Positions 19,966 to 33,414 are shown, numbered from the stretch's first letter. The stretch: 64,000 nt of DNA from Thinopyrum elongatum (GCA_011799875.1 CM022302.1:323251114-323315113); one strand, 5' to 3'. Notes: generated by a model from the sequence alone, not told the origin. Program-made: numbers and translations.

Positions 19966-22443
19966 ACCACCCACAGTCCTGCGCCCAGTCCGCACCAGTT
20001 TTAGCCCGTGATGTTTTGTTCCTTCCAGGACGAATTTTCTAATTATCCAGAGAATGTCAGTTTTACAGAAAAGTCCCCTTAGTTCATGCATTTAATAACT
20101 TCACAACCATGCATCATATCTAAATACTTTATACATGTTAAATGCATAGAATTTCATCTAGTTTCATAATATGCAACTTCCATCCATGTTAAAAATGTCT
20201 AAACTTGCTGTTTGATTAAGTTTGCATAAAGAACATGCTAAAATGATTTATTTGATAACTAAATAACCGTAGCTCCGAATTAAATAAACTTTATATGTAA
20301 ATGGGGTAGAAAAATGAATAATTTAACATGGTGCACTTACTTTGCATGTTTAACAACTCTAAAATTGTGTATAGGGCAGAACAGTTCCAAATCCAAAATA
20401 TGCATATGAGGTTTTCCGGAATTGTTGTTTGTTGTTTTCGGCCTCATTTAAAATTGCCTAGATAGGTAGTTTTATTATGCTTCACCTCCTGCCATGTTAA
20501 CCAACATTTAATCTTGTCTTGTACATAAACGGGAGTGAATTAAATAATTCGAATGTGGTGTTTTGTCAATATGCAACTCGTTGCATATTGAGCTCCACTT
20601 AATTTGTAGTATTGTTTGTTGCACTTTGCCATGTCATGACTCATTAAACCGGACATGCATCATACTCGGTTGTGCATCATGCCATGTTTATGCTTGTTGG
20701 TTTACCATGTTGTTTGCTTCTTCCCGGTGTTGCTTCTTCTCAATAGTTCCGGTTACGTTGTGATTGTGAGGATTCGTTCGACTACGCCCGTTCGTCTTCT
20801 TCATGGATTCGGTCTTCTTCCTAGTGGGATTTCAGGCAAGATGACCATCACCTTGGATCTCACTACTAACTTTGCTATGCTAGTTGTCTCGATGCTATCG
20901 CTATGTCGCGCTACCCACCACTTGTATATCAAGCTTCCCAATATGCCATGAAACAACCTCTAACCTCTTTCACCATCCCAGCAAATCGTTGTTTGGCTAT
21001 GTTACCGCTTTGCTCAGCCCCTCTTATAGCGTTGCTAGTTGCAGGTGCAGTTGCATGTTGTTCCATGTTGAGACATGGATATCATGGGATATCACAATAA
21101 CTCTTATGTAATTAATGCATCTATATACTTGGTAAAGGGTGGAAGGCTTGGTGTTTTGTTCCACTCTTGGCGCCCTAGTTTTCGTCATGCCGGTGTTATG
21201 TCCCTTGATTTTGCGTTCCTAACATGGTCGGGGTTCATGGGCCCCCCTTGACAGTTCGCTTTGAATAAAACTCTTCCAGCAAGGTCCAACATTGGTTTTA
21301 CCATTTGCCTAATAACAACTAAAACTTGCATAGGGACTTCCCGGGCCCCGAGGATAATTAATCAACAACCCGGGCCAGTGCTCCTCATGAGTGTTGGTCC
21401 AAACCTGTCAACCGCTGGTGACCGCCAGGGGCAACTCTAGATTTGGCCCACCGGAAGTTTGGACAATCCGATCGTGGCCTGAGACGAGATACGCGCGGCT
21501 ACTATCAGGGTGTCGGCACGTCGGGAGGTCTTGCTGGAGTTGTTTTACCATTTTCTAAATGTCTTGTGCACAGGGATTCCGAGTTTGATCGGGTTGTCCC
21601 CAAGATTGAGGATTTTCCTCCGTTGATCGTGAGAGTTTGTGATGAAATAAGTTGGGACACCCCTGCAGGGTTAGATCTTTCAAAAGCTGTGCCCGCGGTT
21701 ATGTGGCAGATGGGAATTTTTAATATCCAGTTGTAAAGAACTTGACACCAGATGCGAATATAAAATACACCAACCGCGTGTGTAACTGTGACCGTCTCTT
21801 TTCGAGCGAGTTCGAGAAGAGAACACGGTGGTGTTATGTTTGACTCGTAAGTAGTTCAGGATCACTTCTTGATCATTACTATTTTGCGACAGTTATGCGT
21901 AGTAACTCTTCTTACTCTTGTACTCGTAAGTTAGCCACCATACAATGTTTAGTGCTTGCTGCAACCTCACCACTTAGCCATTTCATACCCATTAAGCTTT
22001 GCTAGTCTTGATACCCATGGTAATGGGATTGCTGAGTCCTCATGGCTCACAGTTTACTACAACAACAGTTGCAGGTACAGGTAATGCGATGATATGACGT
22101 GAGAGCGATGCATGCTTGTTTTGGAGTTCTTCTTCCGCTTCTTCTATAATCAAGGGATAGTTTCCGGGTCAGGAACCTGGGATTTGTAGGGTGGATGTCG
22201 TTCCTCTTTTCATTTGATTCCATCCGTAGTCGGATCCTGCTCTTTTGTATGATGATTGCTATGTATTGATGTATTCATGTTGTAGCTTGTGGCGAGTGTA
22301 AGCCTTTATCTTGTATTCGCATCTATTCAGTACATGGTATGTTGTAATGATATCCACCTTGCTATGCGCTCGAAATTCGGTTCGGCCCCAATCATGAGTT
22401 CATCACGTGATTGGGATAGAATCGCATCTTGGGCGCTTCAAGT

Positions 22444-22456
22444 TGGTATCAGAGCC
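22444..22456 (+). other. Primer-binding site of element D (tRNA-Met)
   Basis: The sequence tggtatcagagcc starts three bases after the LTR. It matches the initiator-Met tRNA 3' end complement commonly used by plant LTR elements. Confidence 0.85.
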
Positions 22457-25400
22457 TTACCGACCGCAGGAGCCCCCTTGATTGATCAAACCACTGCCGT
22501 TGTCGAGTCTAGAAAAAAATAAACTATTTTGAGTCTATTTATATCAGAGAGTAGGAATTCTTTTTACTCCTCATCCCCATCGTCGCTCTGGTGAGGACTC
22601 GTGACGTAGGTGTTTTGGGATCCATCACTCTCCTTTTTTTTACTCAAATTTTTTCTAGGATCACGCGGGTATTGTTGGAATCGCTGCGATATCGGTGTGA
22701 CGGGAATTCTCTCTTGGTGCCTCCTATCTGACTTGACTTCTTCAGGGGAGTTGAGCTCCAAGGGGTTTTTGTCACATTCGCGATCGTTTCAGTTTCGGAA
22801 TACCAAAGGACGCCGACATCGAAAACGCTTCTATACTCTTTGTGGTGAGAGTAGTTTGACACCACCCAGTACTGGGGAGAGCGATCAGATGTATTGCCAC
22901 AGCTAGTATATCGGATGTTTTTCGAAGGTCTGAGGTACATGATTTCCGAGGTTTTCTTGGTTATGTGTTGACGGATGGATACAGTTGGAGTGTAGGATTT
23001 GTTAGTTGTGTGAGATATTTGTGCCTCCCTGTATCCCCAACACCAGATTGCATAACCAGAAAGTTTCGAGAGTTTTTAGGTGGGAATTCAAGTAGTTACC
23101 CAGGATTTCTTTTCGACAGATGTATGAGTTGAGATTGGGGTCCAACGAATAGTGGTTTGTTTTTCACGGTTGATTTACAGTGGTCGCGAGACGTCTTAAA
23201 AATCCTTGGCTATGCTGATTCGGGGACGTCTCATTTGTCATTCAAGATGTCCACTGTACGTCGTGCCCATGGGGCCTCATCGCGAACACTTTTGGCGAAA
23301 TCTCTATCATATGTTTGTTTCTTGCTTATTCTGCAAGCGAATCCTTTGTTTTGTTTTGGCTGTGTTATTCAAGTTGCTTCTATGTCAAGTGTTGATTCCA
23401 TACCTTTCCTAAGCGGTGTTCTCATATTTCTATGTGAATACTAATCCTTCGTGATAATCGAGATTGTCATGTCAATCCTTTTCAACCGGTGCACTTCTCT
23501 TCAAGTTATTCCATACGGGCGTCGTTGAGAAGCCTGAGGATTTGTTCGTTTCAACCGTCCCAAGTTCCCACCATCCCACCCTTTTCCTTCAAGGAGTCAG
23601 ATTTATTAATCGAGTACCATTTTAATTATGTGAAGTTTCGACAACCTTTTCTTCCAAGTTTCATCCGACGATTCCTCGTGAAGATGCTCAGGAGCTTCAA
23701 GTTAATCATTCTTCCATTTTCATTTTTTCTCCGGTGGATTAAATTCAACTTCGATGTTGATCATATCTCTTCCTCTTGTTTCACATGTTTTCCCATGTTG
23801 GAATTTCTTATCCAAGTCTCTCTTATTTATTCACCTCTCTCAATTCATATCCGGAGTGCTCAAGATATCTCAGAAGATTCGCGTTTTCCATTCTTAATCC
23901 GTTCAAGCTAATTCGAGGTTGTTATCTCATTCAAGCCATTTAATCCAACCGGTGCAATCTCTCTTTTAAAATCATTCATAGCTGTTTCTTTTGAGTGGGC
24001 CCTAACCCACAGGTCTTTTCCCAGGATCTTACCTCACTCTTCTAATTTTTTCGGCGCTACTCTCAAATTCTTTTCAAAGTTTGACATAAGAATGAATTTT
24101 CATCAGTCAATTATCCTCTCCAAGATCGCTTTCAAATTCTTTTCATCCTTCACTCAACCTTTCTTTATTCATTCTTCCGGAGTGTCTAAACAATTCATGG
24201 TGGTGTTTCCCATCGTCATCCTCAGCTTTTGAAGACCGAAGTAGCATTTCCTCTAAATCTTGGTCCTTTCTCTTGAAGCTTCGTGGTTTGAGCTTGTGCC
24301 ATCCTCTCAAATCATTTCCAATTGTGAGAAATTCTTTTCATACCCTTCCGAAGCATTTCATGAGTTCTTTTGGTTCTTGATTCTCCGGAGGCCATCATTT
24401 CAGAAGATTTATTGATTCTCAACTTTCTGCTCTCGTTTCCCCAATCTTACCGGTGCATCGTTCATGTATTCTCTACTCAGCTTGTCATCTCTTCATTCTC
24501 CTGTATCTAAATCCACTCAAGTATCTTCGTTCATTTTCTAATTCTTCCCGCTGTTTTGTTATCATTTCTATGTTCGGTTTTTAACTTCTTATGGCGGTTC
24601 ATTCAAGATTTCTCTTCCCTTGTGTTCGTATCAATTCATTTGTTCTTTTCAAAGTCCTACCGGTGATTCGTTGAAGACTTTCTCAAGTTTGCGCTAAATC
24701 CCGGCTTAATCCTTTTCAATGAGAATAAGTAGTATGCCTAATCCATTGTGTTTCATCGAGTTAATTTGATAAAGGATAGACATATCATAATTCTTATTCT
24801 TGTTTCATCCAAGTGATTAATTCCTTCCTTTCGAGTTTGTTCTTGAGGAATAAATTCTTGGTTTCAATTGTTCATCTTTCTTTTTCCGGAGTTCCAAGTT
24901 TTCTAGGTTATATCATCTCAAAGCTCCATCTAAATCATTGCAAGGCTCACCTTGTTCTTTCAACTTCTCTTTCTTTCTATCATTCTTTTATTATCGGAGT
25001 TCTTCATGAAGGCTCTACATGATGGTTCATCAAAGAGTGCATTCATTATCGAAGTGTTCTGTCAAGATTCTTTTTGGAGGAGCTCATATATTCTTCTTGT
25101 TGCATTTCAAAGTGCGATTCTTTCTACCTTATCATTTGAGGTGGTGTTATGTCATTCTTGACAATTTCCCTTCATGTTTCAAGGTTCATAAGTTGTTAAG
25201 AATGAGATATTTAAACCCATCATTTTCTCTTTGTTCAAGAGATCCTTTGCAATCCTTTAATCTCTTCATTGGAGTTATCTTGGGTTATATTTCACCTAAA
25301 GCCTTCCCTAAGGAATGTTGCTAATTGTGGTGCTTATCAATGATCCATGTTTTCTCCTATCCTCTCGGTGAAAGAAGTTTTCATCTCTTCGTTGATCTTA

Positions 25401-26067
25401 AGCAAGCAATTGTTTCCGTTAGTGGTAGAATTTCACCTCAAGTTTTGAGATGTTTACATAAGCCCACATGAATCACATCTTTTCGTTGTTGATCGTCCAA
25501 CAACTCTGTTCAACCCTCCTTTGCAAGGTTGCTCTTTCAAATTCATTTGCGGTAGAAGATGTTGTTTTCTTCTCCGTTCTTTTCATTCCACTCTTTCATT
25601 TCTTCCGGAGGCATTGTGTTGTTGCTCTCGTCAAATATCATCTGGTTTGTCAAGATCATGTTCTTTTCCTTGCTTATCCATTTAACCGGAGTGTTGTGTC
25701 TATCATTCCTATTTTAACAGGAGTCTCATCCAAGTGTTTTCATTTTGCGAAGTTCATGTTAATTCCTTCCATTTTCAACCGGAGTGCTATTCAAATTCTT
25801 TCGTTCTTATTCCTGCTCTATTTTGTTTTAACCGGAGTGATTTCAAAGCCTATCTTCTCCCTTAAGCTCTTGGTTCTTCTCGCATTCCTTGTACCTCTTG
25901 CTTAACGAAGTGTTTTCAATTTCGTTCAACTCTTTTGTATTCTTTCATTCAAATTTTCTACCTCTCAAGGTTCTTTGGTTTCACTCTTAGTCAAGAAGCA
26001 ACTTAGTTTTACCTCTTCTCTTCCTCTTTCGTTTGTCATCCCTAGATCTCAGGGCGAGATCTCTTGT
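22457..26067 (+). other. Non-coding interior of LARD element D
   Basis: About 3.6 kb without a supportable gene; all ORFs are short and Phe/Ser/Leu-rich, reflecting the pyrimidine-rich strand. A recurring phrase built on ccggag or ccggtg is scattered through it: ccggagtg at about 23851, 24178, 25686, 25789 and 25832, and ccggtg at about 23490, 23950, 24458 and 24660. LARD interiors are known to be conserved as RNA rather than protein. Confidence 0.7.
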
Positions 26068-26081
26068 AAGTGGAGGAGTGT
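26068..26081 (+). other. Polypurine tract of element D
   Basis: The purine-rich aagtggaggagtgt lies directly before the 3' LTR. Confidence 0.75.
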
Positions 26082-29000
26082 TGTGACGACCCGAGACCGA
26101 GCTCCAGATGCCTTCCATGTTTTTCGTTGTCGCCGTGTGTTTTAATTGTTTGTTGCATTTCATCATCGCATCATTCGCATTGCATCCGGGTGTTTTTATA
26201 AAACTCGTGGACCGCTCGTAGTTGTCACTTCTTCGTTATTTCTGTTGACCTCCTATCAGATCAACCGGACCGCTCTCTTCTCTGAGCTCATCAAACCCCC
26301 TTGTCTCCATGCCTTTTGTCCGAAAACTGTCCTGAACCCGACCCGCTCAGTCATCACCGTTGTGTCCGGATCAACCTCAAACATCCCTAAAACATCTCTG
26401 ATTTCTTATTTACGTCACCTAACATTTTTATCTCGGCCATTCGATCTTGATCGAGTGATTCAAATTTCCTTCCTTTTCTTATATATAGACCAACCTCATA
26501 CATAATCTAGACTAACCCTAAAACCTAGGAGGTTTGTCCCTTCGCCGCCGCCACTCCACCAAATCCCCCTCGGGATCTCCCCTCCTCGATCCACCCATCC
26601 AACCAGCTCCACCATCCCTGCAGCAAACGCTCGACCCCGCCGCCCTCGTCTGCTCCGGTGAGCCTCGCCTCCATCGACGGCCGAACACCCCAGGTCTCGT
26701 CGCTCCTCTTCTCCCTCTCGCTCCTGTTTTCCTCTGGTCCTCCCTCGTCTCACATCTCTCTGTCAACTCTCTCTATTACAGGGAGGCTGCCATGGCCCTG
26801 GGGCTCTACCCGACGCCAAGCCACCTCCTCGGCCCTGCAGCCTCCTCCCCTCACGACCCCGCTGCCGCTCCGACCTGACCTCGCCAGACTCCTCCCGTAG
26901 CAGTCCCGCACCAAGCCTCGCGCCAACGGCCAGCAGGATCGAGCCGCCGTCGTCCTTCGTCCTCGCAGCCTCCCCGCTCTCCTCGTCGACGTAGGGAGAC
27001 AAGCTCCTCCCGAAGACCAGCAAGCGGCGCCGCCCCTCGCAGGTCATCCGCGCCCCTGCGCTTCCTTCTTCTTCCCCTATCCCACTCTTCTCTCAATGCT
27101 CTCTCTCTGTCCCGTGTAGGAGGACAGCCATGGGAGCACCTCAAGGAGCACCACCGCAGCAGCCGCCGTCCAGGACCCCGCCGACCTCCCCTCGCCAGAG
27201 AACGCCGTCCTCGCCTTGTCGTCCCCATGCCAATTCCCCTGCTTTGCATCCTGCCTGCGTGCACACGGGAACGAGCGCCCGCCTCCACGCGCCTCCCCCG
27301 CCTGGATCCGGCCGTCCTCCGTCAACTTCCAACGGATCCGCGCCTAGCCATCACCTCGCCTCACCGGAGATACCTCAAGCCGTCGCCGAGCCCTCTTCCT
27401 GTTCGGGATTCGAGCAACTGCTCGATGCTGCCTCCTCTGCGTCGAGCAGGGGCGATGCCGCCGTGTCGTTTTGCCTCGACCAGGCCGCCCCCACTTCGTC
27501 ACTTGGGTCGGCCTCTTTCGCCCAAGCCGCTAGCTCCTCCTCCACCGACCGGGCCAAGAGCCCTTGGTGAGCCACCCACAGTCCTGCGCCCAGTCCGCCC
27601 CAGTTTCAGCCCATGATGTTTTTTTCCTTCCAGGACAAATTTTCTAATTATCCAGAGAATGTCAGTTTTACAGAAAAGTCCCCTTAGTTCATGCATTTAA
27701 TAACTTCACAACCATGCATCGTATGTAAATACTTTATACATGTAAAATGCTTAGAATTTCATCTAGTTTCATAATATGCAACTTCCATCCATGTTAAAAA
27801 TATCTAAACTTGCTGTTTGATTAAGTTTGCATAAATAACATGCTAAAATGATTTATTTGATAACTAAATAACTGTAGCTCCGAATTAAATAAACTTTATA
27901 TGTAAATGGGGTAGAAAATACATAGTTTAACATGATGCACTTACTTTGCATGTTTAACAACTCTAAAATTGTGTATAGGGCAGAACAGTACCAAATCCAA
28001 AATATGCATATGAGGTTTTTCGGAATTGTTGTTTGTTGTTTTCGGTCTCATTTAAAATTGCCTAGATAGGTAGTTTTATTATGCTTCACCTCTTGCCATG
28101 TTAACCAACATTTAATCTTGTCTTGTACATAAACGGGAGTGAATTAAATAATTCTAATGTGGTGTTTCGTTAATATGCAACTCATTGCATATTGAGCTCC
28201 ACTTAATTTGTAGTATTGTTTGTTGCACTTTGCCATGTCATGACTCATTAAACCGGACATGCATCATACTCGGTTGCGCATCATGCCATGTTTATGCTTG
28301 TTGGTTTACCGTGTTGTTTGCTTCTTTCCAGTGTTGCTTCTTCTCAATAGTTCTGGTTACGTTGTGATTGTGAGGATTCGTTCGACTATGCCCGTTCATC
28401 TTCTTCATGGATTCGGTCTTCTTCCTAGCGGGATTACATGCAAGATGACCGTCACCTTGGATCTCACTACTATATTTGCTATGCTAGTTGTCTCGATGCT
28501 ATCCCTATGTCGCGCTACCCACCACTTGTATATCAAGCTTCCCAATATGCCATGAAACAACCTCTAACCTCTTTCACCATCTCAGTAAACCGTTGTTTGG
28601 CTATGTTACCGCTTTGCTCAGCCCCTCTTATAGTGTTGCTAGTTGCAGGTGCACTTGCAGGTTGTTTCATGTTTGGACATGGATATCATGGGATATCACA
28701 ATATCTCTTATTTAAATAATGCATATATATACTTGGTAAAGGGTGGAAGGCTTGGCCTTTTGCTTGGTGTTTTGTTCTGCTCTTGCCGCCCTAGTTTCCG
28801 TCATGCCGGTGTTATGTTCCTTGATTTTGCGTTCCTAACACGGTCGGGGTTTATGGGCCCCCCTTGACAGTTCGCTTTGAATAAAACTCTTCCAGCAAGG
28901 CCCAACATTGGTTTTACCATTTGCCTAATAACAACTAAAACTTGCATAGGGACTTCCCGGGCCCCGAGGATAATTAATCAACAACCCGGGCCAGTGCTCC

Positions 29001-30062
29001 TCATGAGTGTTGGTCCAAACATGTCAACCGCTGGTGATTGCCAGGGGCAACCCTGGATTTGGCCTACCGGAAGTTTGGACAATCTGATCGTGGCCTGAGA
29101 CGAGATACGCGCGGCTACTATCAGGGTGTCGGAACATCGGGAGGTCTTGCTGGACTTGTTTTACCATTGTCGAAATGTCTTGTGCACAGGGATTCCGAGT
29201 TTGATCGGGTTGTCCCCAAGATGGAGGATTTTCCTCCGCTGATCGTGAGAGTTTGTGATGGACTAAGTTGGGACACCGCTGCAGGGTTAGATCTTTCAAA
29301 AGCCGTGCCCGTGGTTATGTGGCAGATGGGAATTTTTAATATCCGGGTATAGAGAACTTGACACTAGATCCGAATATAAAATACACCAACCGTGTGAGTA
29401 ACCGTGACCGTCTCTTTTCGAGCGAGTTCGAGAAGAGAACACGGTGGGGTTATGTTTGACTCGTAAGTAGTTCAGGATCACTTCTTGATCATTACTAGTT
29501 TGCGACCGTTATGCGTAGTAACTCTTCTCACTCTTGTACTCGTAAGTTAGCCACCATACAATGCTTAGTGCTTGCTGCAACCTCACCACTTATCCATTCC
29601 ATACCCATTAAGCTTTGCTAGTCTTGATACCCATGGTAATGGGATTGCTAAGTCCTCGTGGCTCACAGTTTACTACAACAACAGTTGCAGGTACAGGTAA
29701 CGCGATGATATGACGTGAGAGCGATGCATGCTTGTTTTGGAGTTCTTCCGCTTCTTCTTCGATCAAGGGATAGTTTCTGGGTCGGGAACCTGGGATTAAC
29801 AGGGTGGATGACGTTCCTCTTTTTCATTTGATTCCATCCGTAGTCAGATCTTGCTCTTCTGCATGATGATTGCTATGTATTGATGTATTCATGTATTCAT
29901 GTTGTAGCTTGTGGGGAGTGTAAGCCTTTATCTTGTATTCTCATCTATTCAGTACATGGTATGTTGTAATGATATCCACCTTGCTATGTGCTCGAAATGC
30001 GGTTCTGCCCCAATCATGAGTTCATCATGTGATTGGGATAGAATCGCATCTTGGGCGCTTCA
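26082..30062 (+). repeat. Element D 3' LTR (3981 bp)
   Basis: Partner of 18476-22440, with scattered substitutions and a few short indels (for example a duplicated ttcatgtattcatgt near 29887). Confidence 0.93.
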
Positions 30063-31162
30063 TTTTGTCTCCGCACCATTACCCTTAGCCGATGTCTCGG
30101 TGCCCGAAGGTGGTAGTGCGTGAGAGAGACTAGGCAATCGGACTATGCGGCTTCATTGCTTTCACTTAGCCATAGGAGCTTGACTGCGGGAGCTAATGAC
30201 TAGCCCCCAATGCTTTGTGATGTACGAGGAAGCTGAAGCATGCCTTTGTAATCACGTGGTTGTGCTAGGACGAACCCTGCATATGACACGGTTAAATCGC
30301 CAATGATTTTTGAGTATAACACTTGTCATTGGATCGTCGACCAGTTCACGCTTACTATGACGGTCAGTTTTCGGCTTTCTCCCCTGAGGTGCTTAACTGG
30401 GCTAGCCAGAAGTACAATCGCAGGGGTTCTCCCTTTACCTTCTAAGCCCAACGTGCGGAACTTAAGAAGGTAAACACACGAGCCGGGCAACCCAACTATT
30501 GACCCAAGACATAGTTCGGAACTGATGCATATACTGCAATATCCGAGACGCCGAACACATAGCGGAAAGAGGTGCCAGACATGTTACGTGGAGCTGATGA
30601 AGAGATCAAGCCCTTGGTCAATTAACCGATTTGTATTAGTTACACAATGTGTGCGTGCCAAGCTATTCGAAGAGTGGAAAAAAGAAAAAGGAAGGCTAGA
30701 CAATACGGATGCCCGAACACTGTAACAGGGTTTTTATTTTCTATAATCTTGGGACGTCTATCTGTACAATTCAAACCACCGAGGCGTTTATGAAGAGCAA
30801 GAAAATAAAATTTTACAGAGAAAGGTTTACACAGGGCCTTAATGCGTGGGTCGAAGCCTCAACTATGCCCTGCTTCACGTCTGCGCCTTTGCTTCTGCTG
30901 GGTAGGGTGGACATCCATGCAGAAAAACGCATGCCGGCGAGGGGGACCTTGAATAGGAACCTTGAGAGGTAGTCGTGTCATCACAGCTTGATGCTGGGCG
31001 AGTCAGGAGTCATACCCATTGTCGTCCGAGGATGTAGTAACCCCATAGTTCGGTTAAGCCGAACACATGGTGTTGTTTGTTTGATGTAGTCCCCACGGCT
31101 ACCCATGGTATCTTGAGCGCGAAGTTGTGCTAATGAGGCACGTAGAGCGCGAAGTTGTGTCC
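30063..31162 (-). other. Non-coding region of element A fragment 3
   Basis: About 1.1 kb downstream (in minus orientation) of the protease remnant. I see no supportable gene. Short frames near 30981-31193 are low-complexity. The stretch could be a 3' region of A where pol has been lost. Confidence 0.45.
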
Positions 31163-33414
31163 CTATTTGTGACGATCGCAGGCGGGCTCCCATGACGGGG
31201 ACCGGGCTCGAGCCCGTCTAATTGTATCTCTGGCCTTTACGCCAGGTTGATACCTAGTCCTATTGGCGCCGGCTTGGTCTTCAGCTGCCAGGGCTGCGGT
31301 ATGTTCCTCGGTCCGGAGTGAGCACTCCGTGTTACCCTTGATCGTTATGACGCCCGAAGGACTAGGCATATTCAATTTGAGGTATGCGTAATGCGGGACA
31401 GCCTTGAATTTGGCAAACACCATTCGGCCAAGGAGGGCATGGTAGCCACTGCGGAAAGGGGCAATATCGAAGATCAAGTCTTCGCTGTGGAAGTTGTCTA
31501 GCGAGCTGAATACCACTTCAGAGTCACCGTGCCTCTACACTAGGAATAACCCCCTTGAAGGTGGTGTTACTGGGTTTGATCCTTGACGGATCGATCCCCA
31601 TTTTCCTCACTGTGCCTGCATAAATCATATTGAGGCTACTGCCTCCGTTCATAAGGACTCTCGTGAGGTGGTACCCATCAACAATGGGGTCAAGTACCAG
31701 GGCCGCCGATCCTCCATGATGGATACTGGTTAGATGGTCCCTGCGGTTGAAGGAGATCGGGTAAGCCAACCATGGGTTGAATTTCAGTGCTACGGGCTCG
31801 ACAGCATATACATCTCGTAGCGCGCGCTTCCTCTCCTTTCTTGGTATATGGGTGGCGTAGATCATGTTCACCGTCTTGACCTCAGGAGGGAAGGGTTTTT
31901 GGCCTCCATTGTTTGGCCTACAGGGCTCCTCATCGTCCTTGCTCCGAGGACTTCTGCTGGAGTCCTCGGTCGTGAGCTTGCCGACTAGTTTTATCACCCA
32001 ACAGTTATGGTTGGTGTGGTTTGCAGGCTTCTCAGGGGTGCCATGGATCTGGCAGGGCATGTTCAAGATTGAATCCAACTTGGTTGGTCCGTCCTGGGTG
32101 CCTTTAGAAGGCTTTTTCCGTGACCCGGACTTCGGATTACGGAACCTGGCATTTACTGCCATCTCGTCGACTTTACCGTTGTTGTGGTGATGCTTGTTCT
32201 TGTTGCGTCATAGCTTTCCATTCCTGTCCCGGACTTTAGAGGTGCCGGGGGCTTCTGGGTTGGTGCTTCTATGAAACTATCCTCTCCAGCGTAGAAGCGG
32301 GTCATCAGGGAGGTAAGTGCTGCCATCGTCCTTTGCTTGTCCTGGCCGAGCTGACGTGCTAGCCATTCATCTCGAATACTATGCTTAAAGGCAGCTATAG
32401 CTTCGGTGTCCGTACAATCTACGATCTGGTTTTTCTTGGACAAAAACTGATTCCAAAATTGCCGGGTTGACTCTCCGGGCTGTTGGATTACGTGGCTCAA
32501 GTCATCAGCATCCGGAGGCCGGACATAAGTGCCCTGAAAGTTAGCTCGAAAGGCATCCTCGAGCTCTTCCCAACATCCTATGGAATCTTCGGGGAGGCTA
32601 TTTAACTAGTGTCTGGCTGGACACTTGAGCTTTAACGATAAATACTTGATGGCATGGAGATCGTCTCCTCGTGCCATATGAATGTGCAGCAGAAAGTCTT
32701 CAATCCATATGGCCGGATCTTTTATCCCGTCGTATGGCTCGATATTTACAGGTTTGAATCCTTTCAGGAATTGGTGCTGCATCACCCTATGTGTGAAACA
32801 CGGAGAATGAGTGGCGCCCCTGACTTGGGCTACGTCGCGCCGGAGATCGTCTGTCATCCGGATTCGTTGCTGTTCTCGAGCTTTGTCATTTCGGTCTAGC
32901 CAGGCTTGATATCTGTCCTGTCTAACTGGAGGATTATATTTGGGTCCATAAATGGACCTTGTCAGACCTGCCTGAGCGTCCAGGTCGCGTCGTAGGTCAT
33001 ACTCATAACCTGGCTGTAATGGCTCCTTATCTTGACGGCGAGGTGGAGTAGGAGGCTGTTTGGCTTTATTAGCTGTCTTGTCTTGTCCTCAAGGGGGGCG
33101 GTCCGGCTGTTCTACCTGAGTGTGCCTTGGAGGTGCTTGATCTATGGCCTCGTTGTCGAATTGCAGCAGTAGTCCTCGCTTTGGGTAGCTCTTGGTCTAT
33201 CGTTCGTGGCCATACTCTTCTTCGGCAGCTATGACCTTAGTCCATCTGTCATTGAGGGTATCCAGTTCGGCCTTTAATTTTTGTCGTTGTTTCTTCAGGC
33301 TATGCATGGTGGCAATGAGCTGCCGTTTGAACCGCTCTTGATCCAGCGGGTCTTCGGGGACGATGAAATCTTCGTCACCCAAACTGACCTCCTCTTCAGA
33401 AAGGGGGAGGTAGT
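31163..33414 (-). pseudogene. Gag and protease remnant (element A)
   Basis: Minus-strand blocks in order are 33382-33197 (coiled coil, HSLKKQRQKLKAELDTLNDR), 32857-32606 (gag: FKPVNIEPYDGIKDPAIWIEDF), 32500-32153 (gag: ESTRQFWNQFLSKKNQIVDC), 32162-31524 and 31516-31163 (protease). The protease has LVLDPIVDGYHLTRVL and the GYHALLGR region. Its active-site motif reads MNGGSS, Asn where the catalytic Asp is expected. Several stops and frameshifts separate blocks. The layout resembles the gag-protease of J (60632-62752), suggesting the same broad Tat-like Gypsy lineage. The N-terminal gag part lies at 50081-50719 because E inserted here. Confidence 0.75.
33410..33414. repeat. Target-site duplication of element E (left copy)
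   Basis: The 5 bp gtagt is repeated at 50076-50080. Removing E restores a continuous minus-strand gag frame in element A. Confidence 0.9.

Larger units (their letters stand above)
18476..22440 (+). repeat. Element D 5' LTR (3965 bp)
   Basis: It pairs along its whole length with 26082-30062. It starts tgtgacgacccaagacc and ends cttgggcgcttca. It includes a TATA box at 18874-18883, a GC-rich leader (about 18930-20000) and an AT-rich second half. Confidence 0.93.
18476..30062 (+). mobile_element. Element D: LARD (large retrotransposon derivative), Sukkula-like
   Basis: Two LTRs of nearly 4 kb (18476-22440 and 26082-30062) flank a 3.6 kb internal region with no protein-coding content, the defining LARD plan. 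A tRNA-Met PBS follows the left LTR and a purine tract precedes the right one, so it is plus-oriented. Ends are tgtgacgaccc...gcgcttca. The size plan (about 4-4.5 kb LTRs and 3.5 kb interior) matches the barley LARD Sukkula. The TSD is unclear: flanking pentamers are tttca and ttttg. Confidence 0.88.
30063..33414 (-). mobile_element. Element A, fragment 3 (gag-protease part)
   Basis: This minus-strand Gypsy sequence lies between elements D and E. At 33414 it is cut by E; the gag frame resumes at 50081 after the E TSD gtagt. No reverse transcriptase or integrase is seen left of the protease, so the pol core is missing or elsewhere. Confidence 0.75.

Noticed and set aside
26496..27325. Minus-strand Arg/Gly-rich ORFs in LTR of D
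   Set aside because: Also present as shadows in the other LTR; explained by GC skew.
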